From the NCBI RefSeq assembly GCF_036785885.1, contig NC_092326.1:42928287-42992286 (forward strand): DNA of 64,000 nt, read 5' to 3'. Below the pieces are notes generated by a model. It was not told the origin of the DNA. It saw only the letters and a program-made list of their open reading frames with translations, and made no database searches. This DNA is from Coffea arabica (taxonomy: Eukaryota > Streptophyta > Magnoliopsida > Gentianales > Rubiaceae). The translations under genes were made by a program, and so were the position numbers. Shown here in pieces: positions 1 through 12,288 of the stretch (positions are counted from its first letter, which is position 1; the number at the start of each line of letters is the position of its first letter).

Positions 1-174
1 GACCTCCCGCTACTTAAATTAAATGTTCCTCTCTTCCCATTTTCCTTCACCCCAAAGCCCAGAGCTTGCTGTATGCCTACCATACTGAGAGAAAGGGTCC
101 TTGCTCTCATTTCATTTCTTGTATAAGAAAATCTCCACGATCCCCCCACCCCTCCTCCCTGCAGTAATACATTC

Positions 175-182
175 TATATAAA
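175..182 (+). promoter_or_regulatory. Putative TATA box of the HIPP gene
   Basis: The sequence reads TATATAAA, about 67 bp before the presumed ATG of the HIPP gene at 249. This spacing implies a leader of roughly 40 nt. No ATG lies between the box and the start codon. The assignment rests on sequence and position only. Confidence 0.5.
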
Positions 183-248
183 CATATATACTACTGATTA
201 GTAGTATTAGCTAGGACCAGGAAGAGGGGCTTGTCAGAGTTAGACGAT

Positions 249-3200
249 ATGGGCGAAGTAAGTTTTTAGTTTTCTACTTCCAAATATCCTTGCACAAGAT
301 TATTCTAATTGCTCCCTCGAATGAATGGAAGGAACTCCCAGTAACTACTGTAATAAGTTTTGCTATCGCTTTCTCATTGATCTCATGCATGGTATGCTGC
401 AGGAGAAGAAAGAGGAAGCGAACAAGGAGGAGCAACAGAAACAAGTACCGGGAAGCAAAGAAGATACTAGCAAAAAGGAAGAAGAAGGGGACAAGAAAGA
501 AGAAAAGAAGGAAGAAGAGGTTCAGGAGATTGTTCTCAAGGTTGACATGCATTGCGAGGCTTGTGCAAGAAAAGTTACTCGAGCTTTGAAAGGATTCCAA
601 GGTTCCATTCATTGCATTATCTATTTCTCCCCCTTCACCCTAGTTTAGTTAAGTTAGTAGGATCTGCATTATTCTCAACCTTGTGTGCAGAGGCTCAACC
701 AATTTTTCCTGCCTCCCTAACCTTGAAACCTCGAAATTCCAATTTTTTGAAACCTTGGTTAAATAAAAAAAAGAAAAGAAAAGGAGAATTTCGAAAGGGG
801 AAAGGCCTCCAATTAGTTGTTTTGTTTACTGTCTGTACTTGGACTTCTAGCGTACATGGAGATGGAGGCTTTTTTTTTTTCGAAAAAGAAAAAAACTAAC
901 GTTAGTTCCCATAATCCATGCCTGCACGTTTTCCAAATCAACTTTAATTCTTAAAAAAAGAGCCCAGTATAGAGTCTTTGAACCATCCTTTACGTGCCTT
1001 TCTCGTAGTGGTTAATCATGTTGCACTCATAAACGCAGCCCTCCGTCAATAATTACCGCAGCCTTGGCTTTTGTACCCTAGAACAAATTTATACTACTCC
1101 CTCCGTCCCACTTTGATAGTCCTGTTTTCCTTTTTTGTCTGTCCCAAATTACAGTCCACTTTCCAATTGAAGAATGTAGTTGTATTTTCATTTTCCTAAA
1201 ATACCCTTATTCAATACAAGTTGTTGTTGCTATAAACCTATCCCATTTAATGAGAGTTGATTCTTTTTTTACCATCAATTCAAGTTCCCATAAAGTTGTA
1301 CTCTATTTAATGTGAGGGTATTTTAGAAAAATAGCAATCTAAATTTACTTTTCCAACAAAGTTAACTACTTTTTCTTAAACTGTGTGAACAAAGAAACAA
1401 GACTATCAAAGTGGGACGGAGGGAGTATTTAGTTTGCACATTTAGGTTGTGTTTGGATTGCATTTTTCGTCATTTTTCATGAAAAAATTACTGTAGCGAT
1501 TTGATATATGTGAGGGAAAAAGGTGATAGGGAAATGTGATCACGAAAAACGATAATACTTTTTGACGGAAACAAACAATCCAAACAAGGCCTTAATTTCT
1601 ATACCATGTATATATATTACTTTGGCTAACTGAATAATTGCGATTATATATATATATATATATATTAATAATATGGTATAATTTAAATGTAATTTAGTTG
1701 TGCTAATGGATGGCAAACACTTTATATAGATATACTACTATAATAGTACAAATACTTTCGATGATGCTTACGGGTTGAGTTATTGCTGAAATTGTTGATA
1801 TGAACAGACGACTTCTGATTAAATGAATCTTAAGGGCTCAAAAAAAAAAAAAACTTAAGGGCCCATGAATCATTTTAGTTATGAATTAACGTTAACATTT
1901 TTATTTTTTAAAGTTAAAAAAAATAGAAGTGATGAGAAGCATTGGATAATATTTATGGGATGATGGATGGGAATGGAAATACGTTTACATTTTACACAGG
2001 AGTGGAGAGCGTAACGGCGGATTGCAAGGGGAGTAAGGTGGTGGTGAAAGGCAAGAGCGCGGACCCGGTGAAGGTGTGCGAGAGGATCCATCGGAAAAGC
2101 GGCCGAAAAGTGGAGCTTATTTCACCTTTGCCTAAGCCGCTGGAGGAAGCACCCAAAGCCCCCGTGGAAGAGAAAAAGACGGAAGAGGTAAATTTAAATT
2201 TTACTCTCTAATTCTCTGCTTGCCGTTAAATGCATGTCATGTCATGTCATGTCGTCAGCTTTCCTTTCCTGTTTCAGAACAATCTGTCCAAAGCCAAAAA
2301 ACAGTACTGCTCTATTCTAATGCCATTAGCTCCATAAGATAGTCCGTTGGAAATAGCTTCTAGTCTATCTAGGAACTCATTTTGGATTCATTTGATTTAT
2401 TTTGGGCAAACAAACGGGATTGGATTGATATTTCAATGTGGAAGTAATTTTTAAAACAGTTGAGCTAAATGAAACCGGTCAATTGATGGTACTCTTTGGT
2501 GGGATGGGATTAAACATGCTGCTAACAGAGAGCTAGTTAACCTTCTCAGCAATCAAAGAATCTATCTACTAGTAGTAGCAGCAGCAGCTTGAACTTTAAA
2601 GGTTAAGACAATTGGATAGGAGTAGGAGCAGAGCGTGGAGGACAAGTGATTCATGCGTGTGTGCTTCTAGTACTACTATTATTGGAGGCGGGAGGTCTGA
2701 GGAGGGGTATGCTGCAGTGTGGTAGGCAACTCCCTTCCTTCGCCGGGAGGGAGAGGGAGGGGAGCGGCGTCCGTGCAGCTGACAGCGAAAGCTACATGAC
2801 CGACAACGGACTTTTAATTTTCCAGCGACGGAAGGGCCCGCTCCCCCTCCTCCTTCACGGTGGCACAATTCCCTATGAAAGTCATGGGTCATGGACGGTG
2901 GGACCTCCTCCTGTCCGGAGTCCTGCTGCTGCTGCTGCTAGAGTGCTAGTCGTCCTCATCACCATCTTATTGTCCCTTGTCTCTATCTGTTAGTACTATT
3001 ATTACTACTGCTGGGTGCGGTCGGATGGATGAGACTCTTCCAATCCCATCTTTCATCAGACAAAAACAAATACTTAGAGCAACATATTATTGATTGGAAC
3101 AGAGGTCTCTCGTGATTCTTCAACTGGTGCTTTTAACGGTTGAATGAATTTTTCAATTACCTTTGGGTAGTTTTGAAAGCTTGGCAATAGGCTCATGTCA

Positions 3201-4734
3201 TGACTCATGGGGATCCTCATTTTCGCAGGCACATAATTAGCAAGAGACAAGAAACATCATAGATATGCGTGGATCGAGTCAATTAGTTACGTAGGCCAGG
3301 CTGAAGTTAATATTGATTTGGAGGGCTTCCCCTTTTACTTTTTAATTGGAAAACCCCCTCCAAAAAAAAAAAAAAAAAAAACTCGATTGCCTAACCTCCA
3401 TATTCCTCAAGCTTTTGATGAAACGACCCCAAAGTTGGTATGCATTTTTTTAAAGCTTCTGATGAAACCATCCCAAAGTTGGTTTTGGATAGAGTATTAT
3501 TTTAAATAATTATTTGAAATAATTACTGTAGCACTTTTTGTGACGTAATATATATGAAAAAAAAGATGATTAAAAATATAGAATGTGAACTGAAAGTTAT
3601 ATTTATGATGCGAGTGAAAATTTTTTTTTAAAAAATTTGCTATCCAAATATAGCATTTTTCTTTCTTGTTTTTTACTCGGTATGCTTGCTTGCTATATGT
3701 AAACTTCTCTGTTTATACATGTTTGTTGGCATGACATTACACCTAACCGTCTGCAATCTTCACAAAGTTCGTACTCTACTGCATTAAGCAAATTCTCCAA
3801 CTCAGACGTGATAAACAAAAAAAAAAATCACACCTAGTCACTTTATTTCTGTTGCATGGATGGCAGCCGCCTGCTGTTATAACAGTTGTGTTGAACGTTC
3901 AAATGCATTGCGAAGCATGTGCTCAGGTTTTGCAGAAACGAATCCGGAAAGTCCAAGGTAATTCGTCTTGTGCTCCACTTCCGCTTCTCAATTTTTTGTC
4001 CCACTTCCTCGGGTCCTCTCTTGTTGCACTTCACCAATATTAGTATGAGTACCGAGATTGTGTGACAGATTTCACACCTAGTTTTTAGCTTTTGAACATG
4101 ATCCAAGACTGCATTTTTTTTTTTGGTTTGGCAAGAGGGGACAATGACATAATGTAGTCAGACAAATTTTGGAATGCTTCTGAAATGTTCGTTCTAAAAT
4201 AGTGATACGATCTGACTTGATCCCGGTTGTAACAATATGCACTAAAAGATGATACTTCCCCTCGCAAGCAAAAGCGGAACATCTGAAATGTCGACGTATT
4301 CCACTACAAAGATTTATGATCTTGCATTGAAATGACTGAAACGTTACTGAGCAGAGCAGTAAATGAAATGTTAGATTTTTGGTCATGATCACGTAGGTGT
4401 AGAATCTGTCACAACAGACGTTGCAAATAATCAGGTCGTGGTAAAAGGTGTTGTTGATCCGGAGAAGCTGCTGACTGATGTGTACAAGCGAACCCGCAAG
4501 CAAGCTTCGATAGTGAAGGATGAGGCAAAGAAGGAAGATGAGAAGAAAGATGACGTGAAGACGGAAGTGAAAGAAAATGAGAAGAAAGAAAGCGAGGAAG
4601 GGAAGGAAGGAGATGATGTGAAGACAGACGCCAAGAAAAGTGAATACTGGCCTCAAAGGTACTACTACATGGAGTACGCTTATCCTTCTCTAATGTTCAG
4701 TGATGAGAATCCACATGCTTGCACTGTTATGTAA
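249..4734 (+). CDS. Heavy-metal-associated isoprenylated plant protein (HIPP) with two HMA domains
   Basis: Five exons join to 274 codons plus stop: 249-257, 403-601, 2000-2187, 3867-3957 and 4397-4734. All four introns are GT-AG. The first exon encodes only Met-Gly-Glu and is followed by a strong GTAAGT donor. A Lys/Glu-rich N-terminus leads to HMA domain 1 with the metal-binding motif MHCEAC (Cys54, Cys57). HMA domain 2 carries the same motif (Cys147, Cys150). A second charged Lys/Glu linker follows, and the protein ends in SDENPHACTVM, a CaaX prenylation box (CTVM). HIPPs bind transition metals through the two Cys of each HMA fold and are membrane-attached or nuclear through farnesylation; they are linked to metal homeostasis and stress. 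The architecture and tail match the Arabidopsis HIPP7 (ATFP3) type. Intron 2 holds two MITEs, and intron 3 holds a third MITE and a GC-rich patch. The exact metal and the orthologue are not decided by the sequence. Confidence 0.93.
1097..1425. mobile_element. Stowaway-like MITE (Tc1/mariner type) in HIPP intron 2
   Basis: Terminal inverted repeats of about 30 bp start CTCCCTCCGTCCCACTTTGA and are nearly perfect at both ends. They are flanked by TA dinucleotides at 1095-1096 and 1426-1427, the target duplication of this superfamily. The element is 329 bp, AT-rich inside and has no coding capacity. This terminus is a well-known plant Stowaway terminus. Confidence 0.85.
1445..1591. mobile_element. 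Tourist-like MITE (PIF/Harbinger type) in HIPP intron 2
   Basis: The left end GGTTGTGTTTGGATTG is mirrored by the right end CAATCCAAACAAGGCC. Both sides carry TTA (1442-1444 and 1592-1594), the target duplication expected for PIF/Harbinger MITEs. Length is 147 bp. Its core, with an 'actgtagc' block followed by 'atatatgtgag', is shared with the candidate elements at 3481-3655 and 33165-33340. Confidence 0.7.
2646..2993. other. GC-rich patch inside HIPP intron 3
   Basis: The stretch is clearly more GC-rich than the rest of the intron, and is open on the plus strand for 115 codons and on the minus strand for 98. Neither translation resembles a family I recognise, and both are rich in simple Arg, Ser, Gly and Pro runs. 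A (GCT/GTA) trinucleotide tract flanks it near 2570-2590. It may be a captured exon, a cryptic promoter or a transposon remnant. Confidence 0.3.
3481..3655. mobile_element. Diverged Tourist-like MITE in HIPP intron 3
   Basis: The left part reads GGTTTTGGATAG and the right part CTATCCAAATA, an inverted pair. The interior (around 3500-3580) matches the element at 33165-33340 along 'attatttgaaataatta-tgta-cactttttgtga'. Boundaries are approximate and no clean target duplication is visible. Confidence 0.5.
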
Positions 4735-4843
4735 CTAATCATATTTACAATAACGGAGGAGCTTTCTATGCAATTTTCCTTCCTTTCCGTGTATTAATAA
4801 TACGTGTCAATAAGACTCCGAGTTTGACGAATTATGGATTTGA

Positions 4844-4846
<3 letters not shown>

Positions 4847-4876
<30 letters not shown>
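4847..4876. repeat. (TA)n microsatellite
   Basis: An uninterrupted TA tract of about 30 bp in the 3' flank of the HIPP gene. Confidence 0.9.
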
Positions 4877-4879
<3 letters not shown>

Positions 4880-7800
4880 TCTTTTTAAGACTTTGACAAT
4901 AATTTCAGTATGTTGTCGTACGAGGGGAAAAAATTGCAAATATGAAACACTGAATGGATTCTTATATTTTCTTCAATTTCCCTCCTTTCTCCTCTCCCTA
5001 GCTCCAATAAAATAAAATAAAACGAAAGATTGATCTTGTGCTCTTTTACCTGGAACCTTTTTTTTTTTTTTTCAAAGTTGCAATAGTAGAGGCTTGGGTC
5101 GCACTCATTAGACGATCATGAAGTGGTTCTGGTGACAAACTAGCCCACAAGACTATGTGCTTTTCAGTTTGCACCTTCTTTCATCAAGTAAAATCATAAT
5201 GCCAAGCCCCGCTGTAGCCATCAGGCCTTCCTTCGCCAAAGTACTACTACTGTTTCAATCATTTGTAGGTGAAAAAAAAAAAAAAAAGGGAAGAGCAAGC
5301 AAGCATAACCATTTGGTGCATCAAGCAGTAGCTGACTTAGGCATACGCATGCAATGAGTTGTGGCTATACTAATTTCTATCCACAGCATAACGAGTTGAA
5401 TGATGAAATTCACAACATTATGCGTTCTTCGTGATATCATCTATTTGTTGAATGATGAAATTCACTTGTAAACTGGCCATTTTAGCATTAATCACTCCAA
5501 CGATAACCATTGACAACCGAAAGAAGAAGAACTGACCATCCGAATAGCGGATATGGGCCCGCGGGTTAAGGGCTTAATTTCTGTGTCTGTCCTCGTTTGC
5601 CTTCTCCTTCTTCACTTCTTCCAACACCTCATCTCCCGGCTAAAAGATAAATAGACAGAAAAAAGAAAGAAAGAAAGCCGTTCCCTCTTTTTTTTTTTTT
5701 TTTTGCAGCATCTGGGCCGCCATAGGTTCCATTCCATATACATAGGCTACATGGTTCGTTAACCCGGAAATGACAAGTTCAGGAAAGGTGGTGTAGTAAA
5801 AAGAAGGGAAATGAAACAAACACTTGGCTGGATGGGTTCGATTGATATAAATGTGGCCAGAGCCCCCCTAGCGAAGTAATCCGGTCGCATCGACCATCTT
5901 CTCATCATTTTTGGTGTTCGCTTTTTTAAGATCTTCTTGATTGTCCATACTCAACAGGCATGGATATATTCTGTAATCTAGTGCACAGCAAGACACACTT
6001 CAGATAAGGCACTACGGATGGCTCTCCCGCAACAAAAATTACCCGTTGATCGTTGGGTTGACTCTACAATCGCCATCATCATCGGCCGATTTCTGACAAG
6101 ATGTATCAAAGGCAGGGCAAGTATCAGTTTTAATTTTTTTTTCTCCTCTTTAGTTGAGTGTCATTAATTGAAATGCAAATTGGCAGTGCGAAAGGTGTGA
6201 AATCCCCCTGAAAGCAACAATCATATTTTAAATGAAGACAGGGATCGGAGCATTTTGATGTAGCGTGTAGTAGTAGACTAGTAGTGTATGTGCTGCGACT
6301 TTAAAGAGAGGCCGTAATTCCTCGATCGTTACGTTCTTGAACTTGTAATTTCGTAATCTGATAGTGATGCCTCTGTCTTCTGCTACTACACGAGAATGAG
6401 AATAAATCAACTTGTGAATCCAGCCAGTGACGTGGTCCAGCAAATACTTTAGCAAATATGTTTTTCCCTCCCCTTTGTTTATTTCTCTAACTTAACTAAT
6501 ACTCCCACTACAAATGCAAGCACATTTCAAAACCCTAGTGCCACGACCGCGACCGCGACCGCGACATGAAGGAATCGCATTACCGGACCGGACTAAAGGA
6601 AAGGAGGATGGAATTCCACAGCTAGCCGTGGGAAGATATAAGCAAAGGAAATGCACCCACAAGACACGCTGATCTGAGACTCAGAGCATTCAAACACACA
6701 ATTTTATGGTCCAGACCCGCCACCTTTTCTTTTTGCAAACTTTAGCTAGGCAGCTAGCGTTAATGCCACCAAACCAAGGTGATAGCGGGAGGAGGATGAG
6801 GCCCGAGGGGAGGACGCCACCACACGACAGATCCAAAAATCCGTGCTTCCAGATATAATTATAAATTACTACTAGTATAAGTGTATAACCCTTTCCCAAG
6901 ATGCTACCTACTTGAGGAATTCCTGCCCCGGAACAAGAATTTTCCAGTCTCTACCCACAAATAATAATGATTATCTGAGTTTTCCTTATCCAAATGTACG
7001 TTCGTCCAACTCGGTTCTTTTTTTTTTGGCATTATTCAGGTAATTATAATAGTCGTAAGAGAAAAACACGATGGGGTCTTCTTCTCTATCTTCTGTTCGT
7101 TTCCTTAATTACACTTATCATACCTATAAAGTATACCAACTTGTTAATGAAACAAGAGGATGGATTGAATTAAAAAAAACTCACTTACCATCAATAATAT
7201 TGGCATCTTGCTAATGGAAACAAAACATTGATGGGCAGGGCTTACAGAGTATTTGGATGATTAACGAGCAGACAAAATTCCAGCATTTAATGAAACAGAA
7301 AGGGAAACATCAAATTCGAAGTTACGACCCTCCTGAAATAGGCCTTTCCCTGGCTAGCTTAGCTAGATGTTTGTTGTTTCTCTTTTCTCCATCCATGATC
7401 CATCCAATTGATTTATTCTCAGGATTGAGCCCCGCCATATTTGTTCACTTTTCTTAATTAGTTAGGATTGAAATGGTAGCCGAACCACTGAACAAGCACG
7501 TCCCTCTCTCCTCTTGTTCTGCTCGATCTGGACCTCCGGTGCGCAGCTGAGCTGGTGTTCCGACTTCCACGTGAAGAGAGACTATCATTTTTGTCCATTG
7601 TGTTTGGGTTTTTGTGATATGGCACCTCCTACCTCATCCATCACTGTTTACGATTTACTACTACTTCTTTTTCTAATTCTGACAAAGTAAAAATAATTAG
7701 TGCTGGACTCGCATGAGTTGAGTTGCGCGTATGGCTTAAAAAAATTAATTGTATCCAAAAATTGTTTTGGGTTCCTTGTATTTGCGGTTTTATCCGATTT

Positions 7801-9589
7801 ATTAGTTTTGCCTAAACTAAATTTAAAGAAATTTTTAATCGAAATGACTCTCGTGAAATATGCACCAAAAATACATACATGGAAATTAAAAAAGAAAAAA
7901 AAGAGGTTCATTTGATACCAAACATGAAATAACTATTCTCGCCAAGCAAGAATCTTCCGGATGGCAACCATTTTTTCCATTGATATGGTCGCCTCCTGCA
8001 TATCCTTCCGTCGGAGGACACCTGTCGGAAATATTTAGCGGCACAAATAATTGGATTTCCAAATCGAATCCGTTGACATGCACCGCTTCTCATCATCATT
8101 GTTTGAAATTTTTTTCCTCTTTTTTGTGCAGCTTTTTTCTGATGTGATCTTTAATTAAGCAAAAAGCAGCCCGTGAGAAGCACCATGAAAGAAGATGATT
8201 CTTAAGCATCGCAAAGGCAAGTAGGCGAAAGATCTTTGGTCAACGCTTCTCTCGATAGGGTCAAGCCCAGGCCAAACGGCAAAACTCTGTGGGCCCCAGC
8301 ACTAATGATAGAGTAGGTACTCCTATGGCTATAACAATATGGTGGGAGTGGACCATTTTCTGAAGCCTGCCTACAGGTCCGTCAAGTCAACAAACGGTGG
8401 GACCACCAAAAACAAAAAAGGCAATTCCTGATGGCCGCCGCCTCCCGCTCTTCTTGTTCAACGGTCTGTCCTCAGTCCTCACTCACTCGTCCGTCATCTT
8501 CCTGATCATCTTGTCAAAAGTGATCCACTCCGCAGTCTGCACTCTCGTACGTGCTTTCCCAAACAAACTGAAACACTACTACTAGTCTACTACTCAGTAC
8601 ATCCCTCGTGTGGGTATTTGTCCACTACGGTTACGGCCTACGGACTTGCTTCAGATTAATTGAGTATAGGTTTCAGTGCTAAAATAGACCTATGAAGGGA
8701 AGGAAGCTTATCAACTTATGAAAAAGGGTGTTGACATCAAATTTGTACTCGCAAGCTCCATCTCTACTCCAGCTCTACCAGTGCTTCCATTCAACTCTAC
8801 GGTGTTGTTGGCTGTGACATTAGATTAACATTAGGATGAAGTTGCCTTTATGTATCCCAAAATTCTGCTATAAAAATTTGCGAGATTTTACGCTGACTTT
8901 GTGGAGCAAGGGATATATATATACATGAACTCGCAACCAGTAGTGACATGACATGAATGATGTAGGGTTCTTTTCTTTCATCGTTTACCTTAACATACGT
9001 AGGCCACACTCACAAGTAGAGTGTTTTGTGGGGAGGTACTGACAAAGTCCTATACAAATTAAGTTATTGAGCGAGTGTTCGTTATTTCTAGTTGGCTTGG
9101 AGTAGAATTTTCGCATTACATCCCAGGCCTCAAAGTTAGGGTTTAGGCTACATTCAGCATTTACTTTCATTCACTACTCTCCTCATCTATAATTCTGGGA
9201 TTTAGTTTATACTTTGTACCGCCTATACGTGGTTACTTAACAATGTCTTACAAACAAACTAACAAAATCTCTTTTCTTTTTGGTAATATTACAAGAAACA
9301 CATAGTTGGATAAATACTAAACATATATAGTCAGAAACAAAAACTCATACATAGTGAAATTTGAATAGCTAATAACTCCTACATTATCTAGTATACTATT
9401 GCTAGTGTAATTTATGCTTGTGACAAATTTTCATTACCTATATATGTGTGTGTGTGTGTACCTTGAGATAAAAAGCACTCTCAAGACTTGTGCAACTACT
9501 TCCAATAATGTTTTTAGAGTACTTAGAAGAAAGAACACTTTTCTTCTTTATTTTTCTAGCTCATATTTTGGCACGTAAAAATGGCATTG

Positions 9590-9990
9590 TGGAACTAGAA
9601 CTACAAACGAGTCAAGTGGAATCAAACTTTAGCCTAATCAAACTGAATCTTGACTTAATTTTATTAAATTCGAACTCGAGCTCGACTCAAGCTTGAGTCG
9701 AGATTAAAAAAATTTTAAAAATTAATTATTTTATCTTTAAAAAAATGAATAAAATAATAGTTTTTCTTAATAAATAACAAACTATTAGGAATATATAAGT
9801 AATTTCATTATTAAAATAAAAAATATAAAATCAACCTCGCTCGTGAGCTAATAAGTTAAGTATCTTTAAATTGTTCAAGTTTGAATTAGATTTGGTCACT
9901 TCGAACTCGACTCGATTTCAATATTGATCAAGTTAGAGTTGAACTTTGATTCGAACTACTCGCGATCGATTGGCAAGCGGCTCGACTCGT
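9590..9990. repeat. Dispersed-type repeat with 'CTCGAGCTCGACTC' ends and a perfect palindrome
   Basis: Both flanks of an AT-rich core carry variants of 'gaactcgagctcgactc', a motif common in degenerate plant DNA-transposon ends. Inside lies a perfect 22-bp palindrome at 9681-9702 (half-site CTCGACTCAAG). No target duplication was seen, so the element class is not decided. Confidence 0.35.
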
Positions 9991-12111
9991 GTATAACTCT
10001 GGGTAGAACTATACTTTCTTGGTTGTGTAGACTAATCAGAGTAATAGCAAGTGCGATTGAGCTATCGTATTTAGGGGGTGACATGATAAAGATCATGCTG
10101 CATCGGAGTTGATTTTTCCACAGAAACTTGAATTACATTATAGAGAGCGAAATATATGTACCTCAGCCTTCCATACTTGTGCATTATTATTATATTATTA
10201 TCATAACTATTTTATTATTGGTTAATTTTTTTGTTTAATGTTCATATTTTTCTTCTAGTGGAATAACAAATACTATACTACTGTAACGGAAAAGAAAGGC
10301 ACCTAACCGATATAAATCAGAAAGATGCAAGTAATGGAAAAGAAACCCACTTAATCTACTTTTCTTTTTTTTTTTGTTTTCCTAAGGATACGTATCATGT
10401 GTCGTTAAGGCACTAAACAAAAAAAGATTTTTGTAATGGGTACACCCATTAACACATCTAGCATTTACATAACCTATCATATATATACATATATTAATAA
10501 TTATCATCTTTCCTTACATTTATGTACTTTTCCGATATAATTTTGTCTATTCTCTTTTGCTGAATTAATGTATGAAATCCAAATCTTTATTAGGGTGCGC
10601 GAGCAAAGGAAAGGAAAAGTGTTGCTGGGCCCGACCGGGGCAACGGGCATGCCATGCACACTACGGCCGCCCGAAACGTGTGTGTTTTTGTTGTTACATG
10701 GCAAAAGTAACGGTAACGTAAATCAGGGAAATGCCAAGTCAGCGGGAAACGTTAAAGCAGAGGGGAGTAGCGTGCAGGAGGAGTAACGGCGTCGCAACGC
10801 CGTACTAAGAAGTGGGGGCGAGGGTGTCGACGTGGATGGAGGGAATGGAGCCCGCAGAGTTTAGCCACACGTGGGGGGCCCGTAGTTCAGTGGGTGAGTG
10901 GGAAACGGGAGTGTGGCAGAGGCCTTAGGCAACGCGACGATCACACGCTCCAAAGCCGGCAGCACCACCCGCTCGTCTGATTGATCCATCCGTCCACTTT
11001 TGGTTTAACAATTTCCATTTAGCGTTTGACCATGCTTCTTTCCTCCTATTTCTTTTTTTTTTTGTCTATTTGTCTACGGAATATTGGCAGCACTACTACA
11101 GTACTGTCCCGGAGGTCTGCATGGATCCACTGGATTGGTCATCTGCCAAAATTCTCCACAATTCACTATTCAGATATGCATTATACATACTGGTCTCATT
11201 TCCTGGGTTAATAATAATATAATATGCCAGGAAAATGTTACCGTTTGTGCCAGTTTTATGAATGGTAAAATAAATGGTAAAAAGGTGACGATGAAATTGG
11301 TTTGGAACTAGTCCCTTAGACGACTACAAGTAGGAACTGCGGACCTTGCGGCGGTAGAATGCAATAATATATTATTGTTAATACAACAATCGAATACAGC
11401 TTCACAAGTAAAAGAAATGGTTCCAACCCCCGGTCCTTACTCAGCAATTATGATTCCTCCAAAGGTTCCAGCCCTCCAAATCTCCTGTTTAAAGTGTAGT
11501 GCTGCGTTTATCAAAATAAAGTGCGTACATTTTCTCAACTCTTTTGTTCAAGCGTATACGAAAACCAAAGTGTTGTGTATATGTTACATACATGATCCTC
11601 AAAGCTGAAATTCAACACCCGAACTGTATCTAACCATGAATTTTTGGAGTCTCTTGAGACTTTCTATGAGGGAGAGGAAGGAATGACTCATACGGTAAAT
11701 GTCAGGGTGTTTTGTAGTAGAATATGATTGATTAGGGTGTGACTTTCAGACCAAGCAAATAATTTCAGAATATGTAGGATTCGGAGATGATATGATGAAT
11801 TGATTGACAAACCATAGCCAACCTCAATACATAACTACATATATATATAGTTCCAGTACGTCCCCCTAGTCTAAATTGACACCAATCACCAAAAATGACA
11901 CCCCACCCTTGTCTTCATTTTTTTTTTTTTTTTTTTAACACACACTGGAACTCTGGAAGGCACTACTATAGCCAATACAACTTTAATACTTACTGGCAGT
12001 AGTACCCCAATATATTTTTAAGAATGTCGGAATACACTACTATTGGGAATACAATTGTAGATGATGTACTGAAGAGGGCATTGTAGTAATATCAGAACCC
12101 TTCCCCTCCTG

Positions 12112-12121
12112 TTATATATAC
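12112..12121 (+). promoter_or_regulatory. Putative TATA box of OPT gene A
   Basis: TATATATA lies about 170 bp before the ATG at 12289, implying a leader of around 140 nt. The leader contains a pyrimidine-rich (CCCTT)n tract at 12236-12264, typical of a plant Y-patch or CT-rich leader. Confidence 0.5.
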
Positions 12122-12235
12122 ACAGCACAGGTAAAGACACCAGTTGGGACTCAAGACAGAAGCTTCATTCAAACTTTTGCTTTGTGGTTGTGACCTCTGT
12201 AACTTTCAATTGCAAGAAAATAGCTGCACATCATC

Positions 12236-12264
12236 CCATCCCTTCCCTTCCCTTCCCTTCCCTT
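12236..12264 (+). repeat. (CCCTT)n pentamer tract in the OPT-A leader
   Basis: Five head-to-tail CCCTT units sit 25 bp upstream of the OPT-A start codon. The tract is purely pyrimidine on the coding strand. Confidence 0.8.
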
Positions 12265-12288
12265 GACTTTTGATCCATAACATCCATT

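Larger units (their letters stand above)
4735..12288. other. Intergenic region, no supported gene
   Basis: Open frames here are short, unrelated to families I recognise, and lack coherent splicing. Contents worth recording: overlapping AATAAA signals at 5006-5022, plausible for polyadenylation of the HIPP transcript; four head-to-tail GACCGC-type hexamers at 6541-6565; a short (TG)n at 9446-9459; an inverted, Ser/Arg-codon-like 'gaactcgagctcgactc' repeat at about 9590-9990; a moderately GC-rich stretch at about 10600-10990; and a poly-T run at 11919-11937. A 43-codon frame starting at 6018, downstream of TATAAA near 5850, is too short to support. Confidence 0.6.

Noticed and set aside
6018-6148. 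43-codon plus frame downstream of a TATAAA near 5850
   Set aside because: It is too short, with no homology I recognise and no continuing exon.
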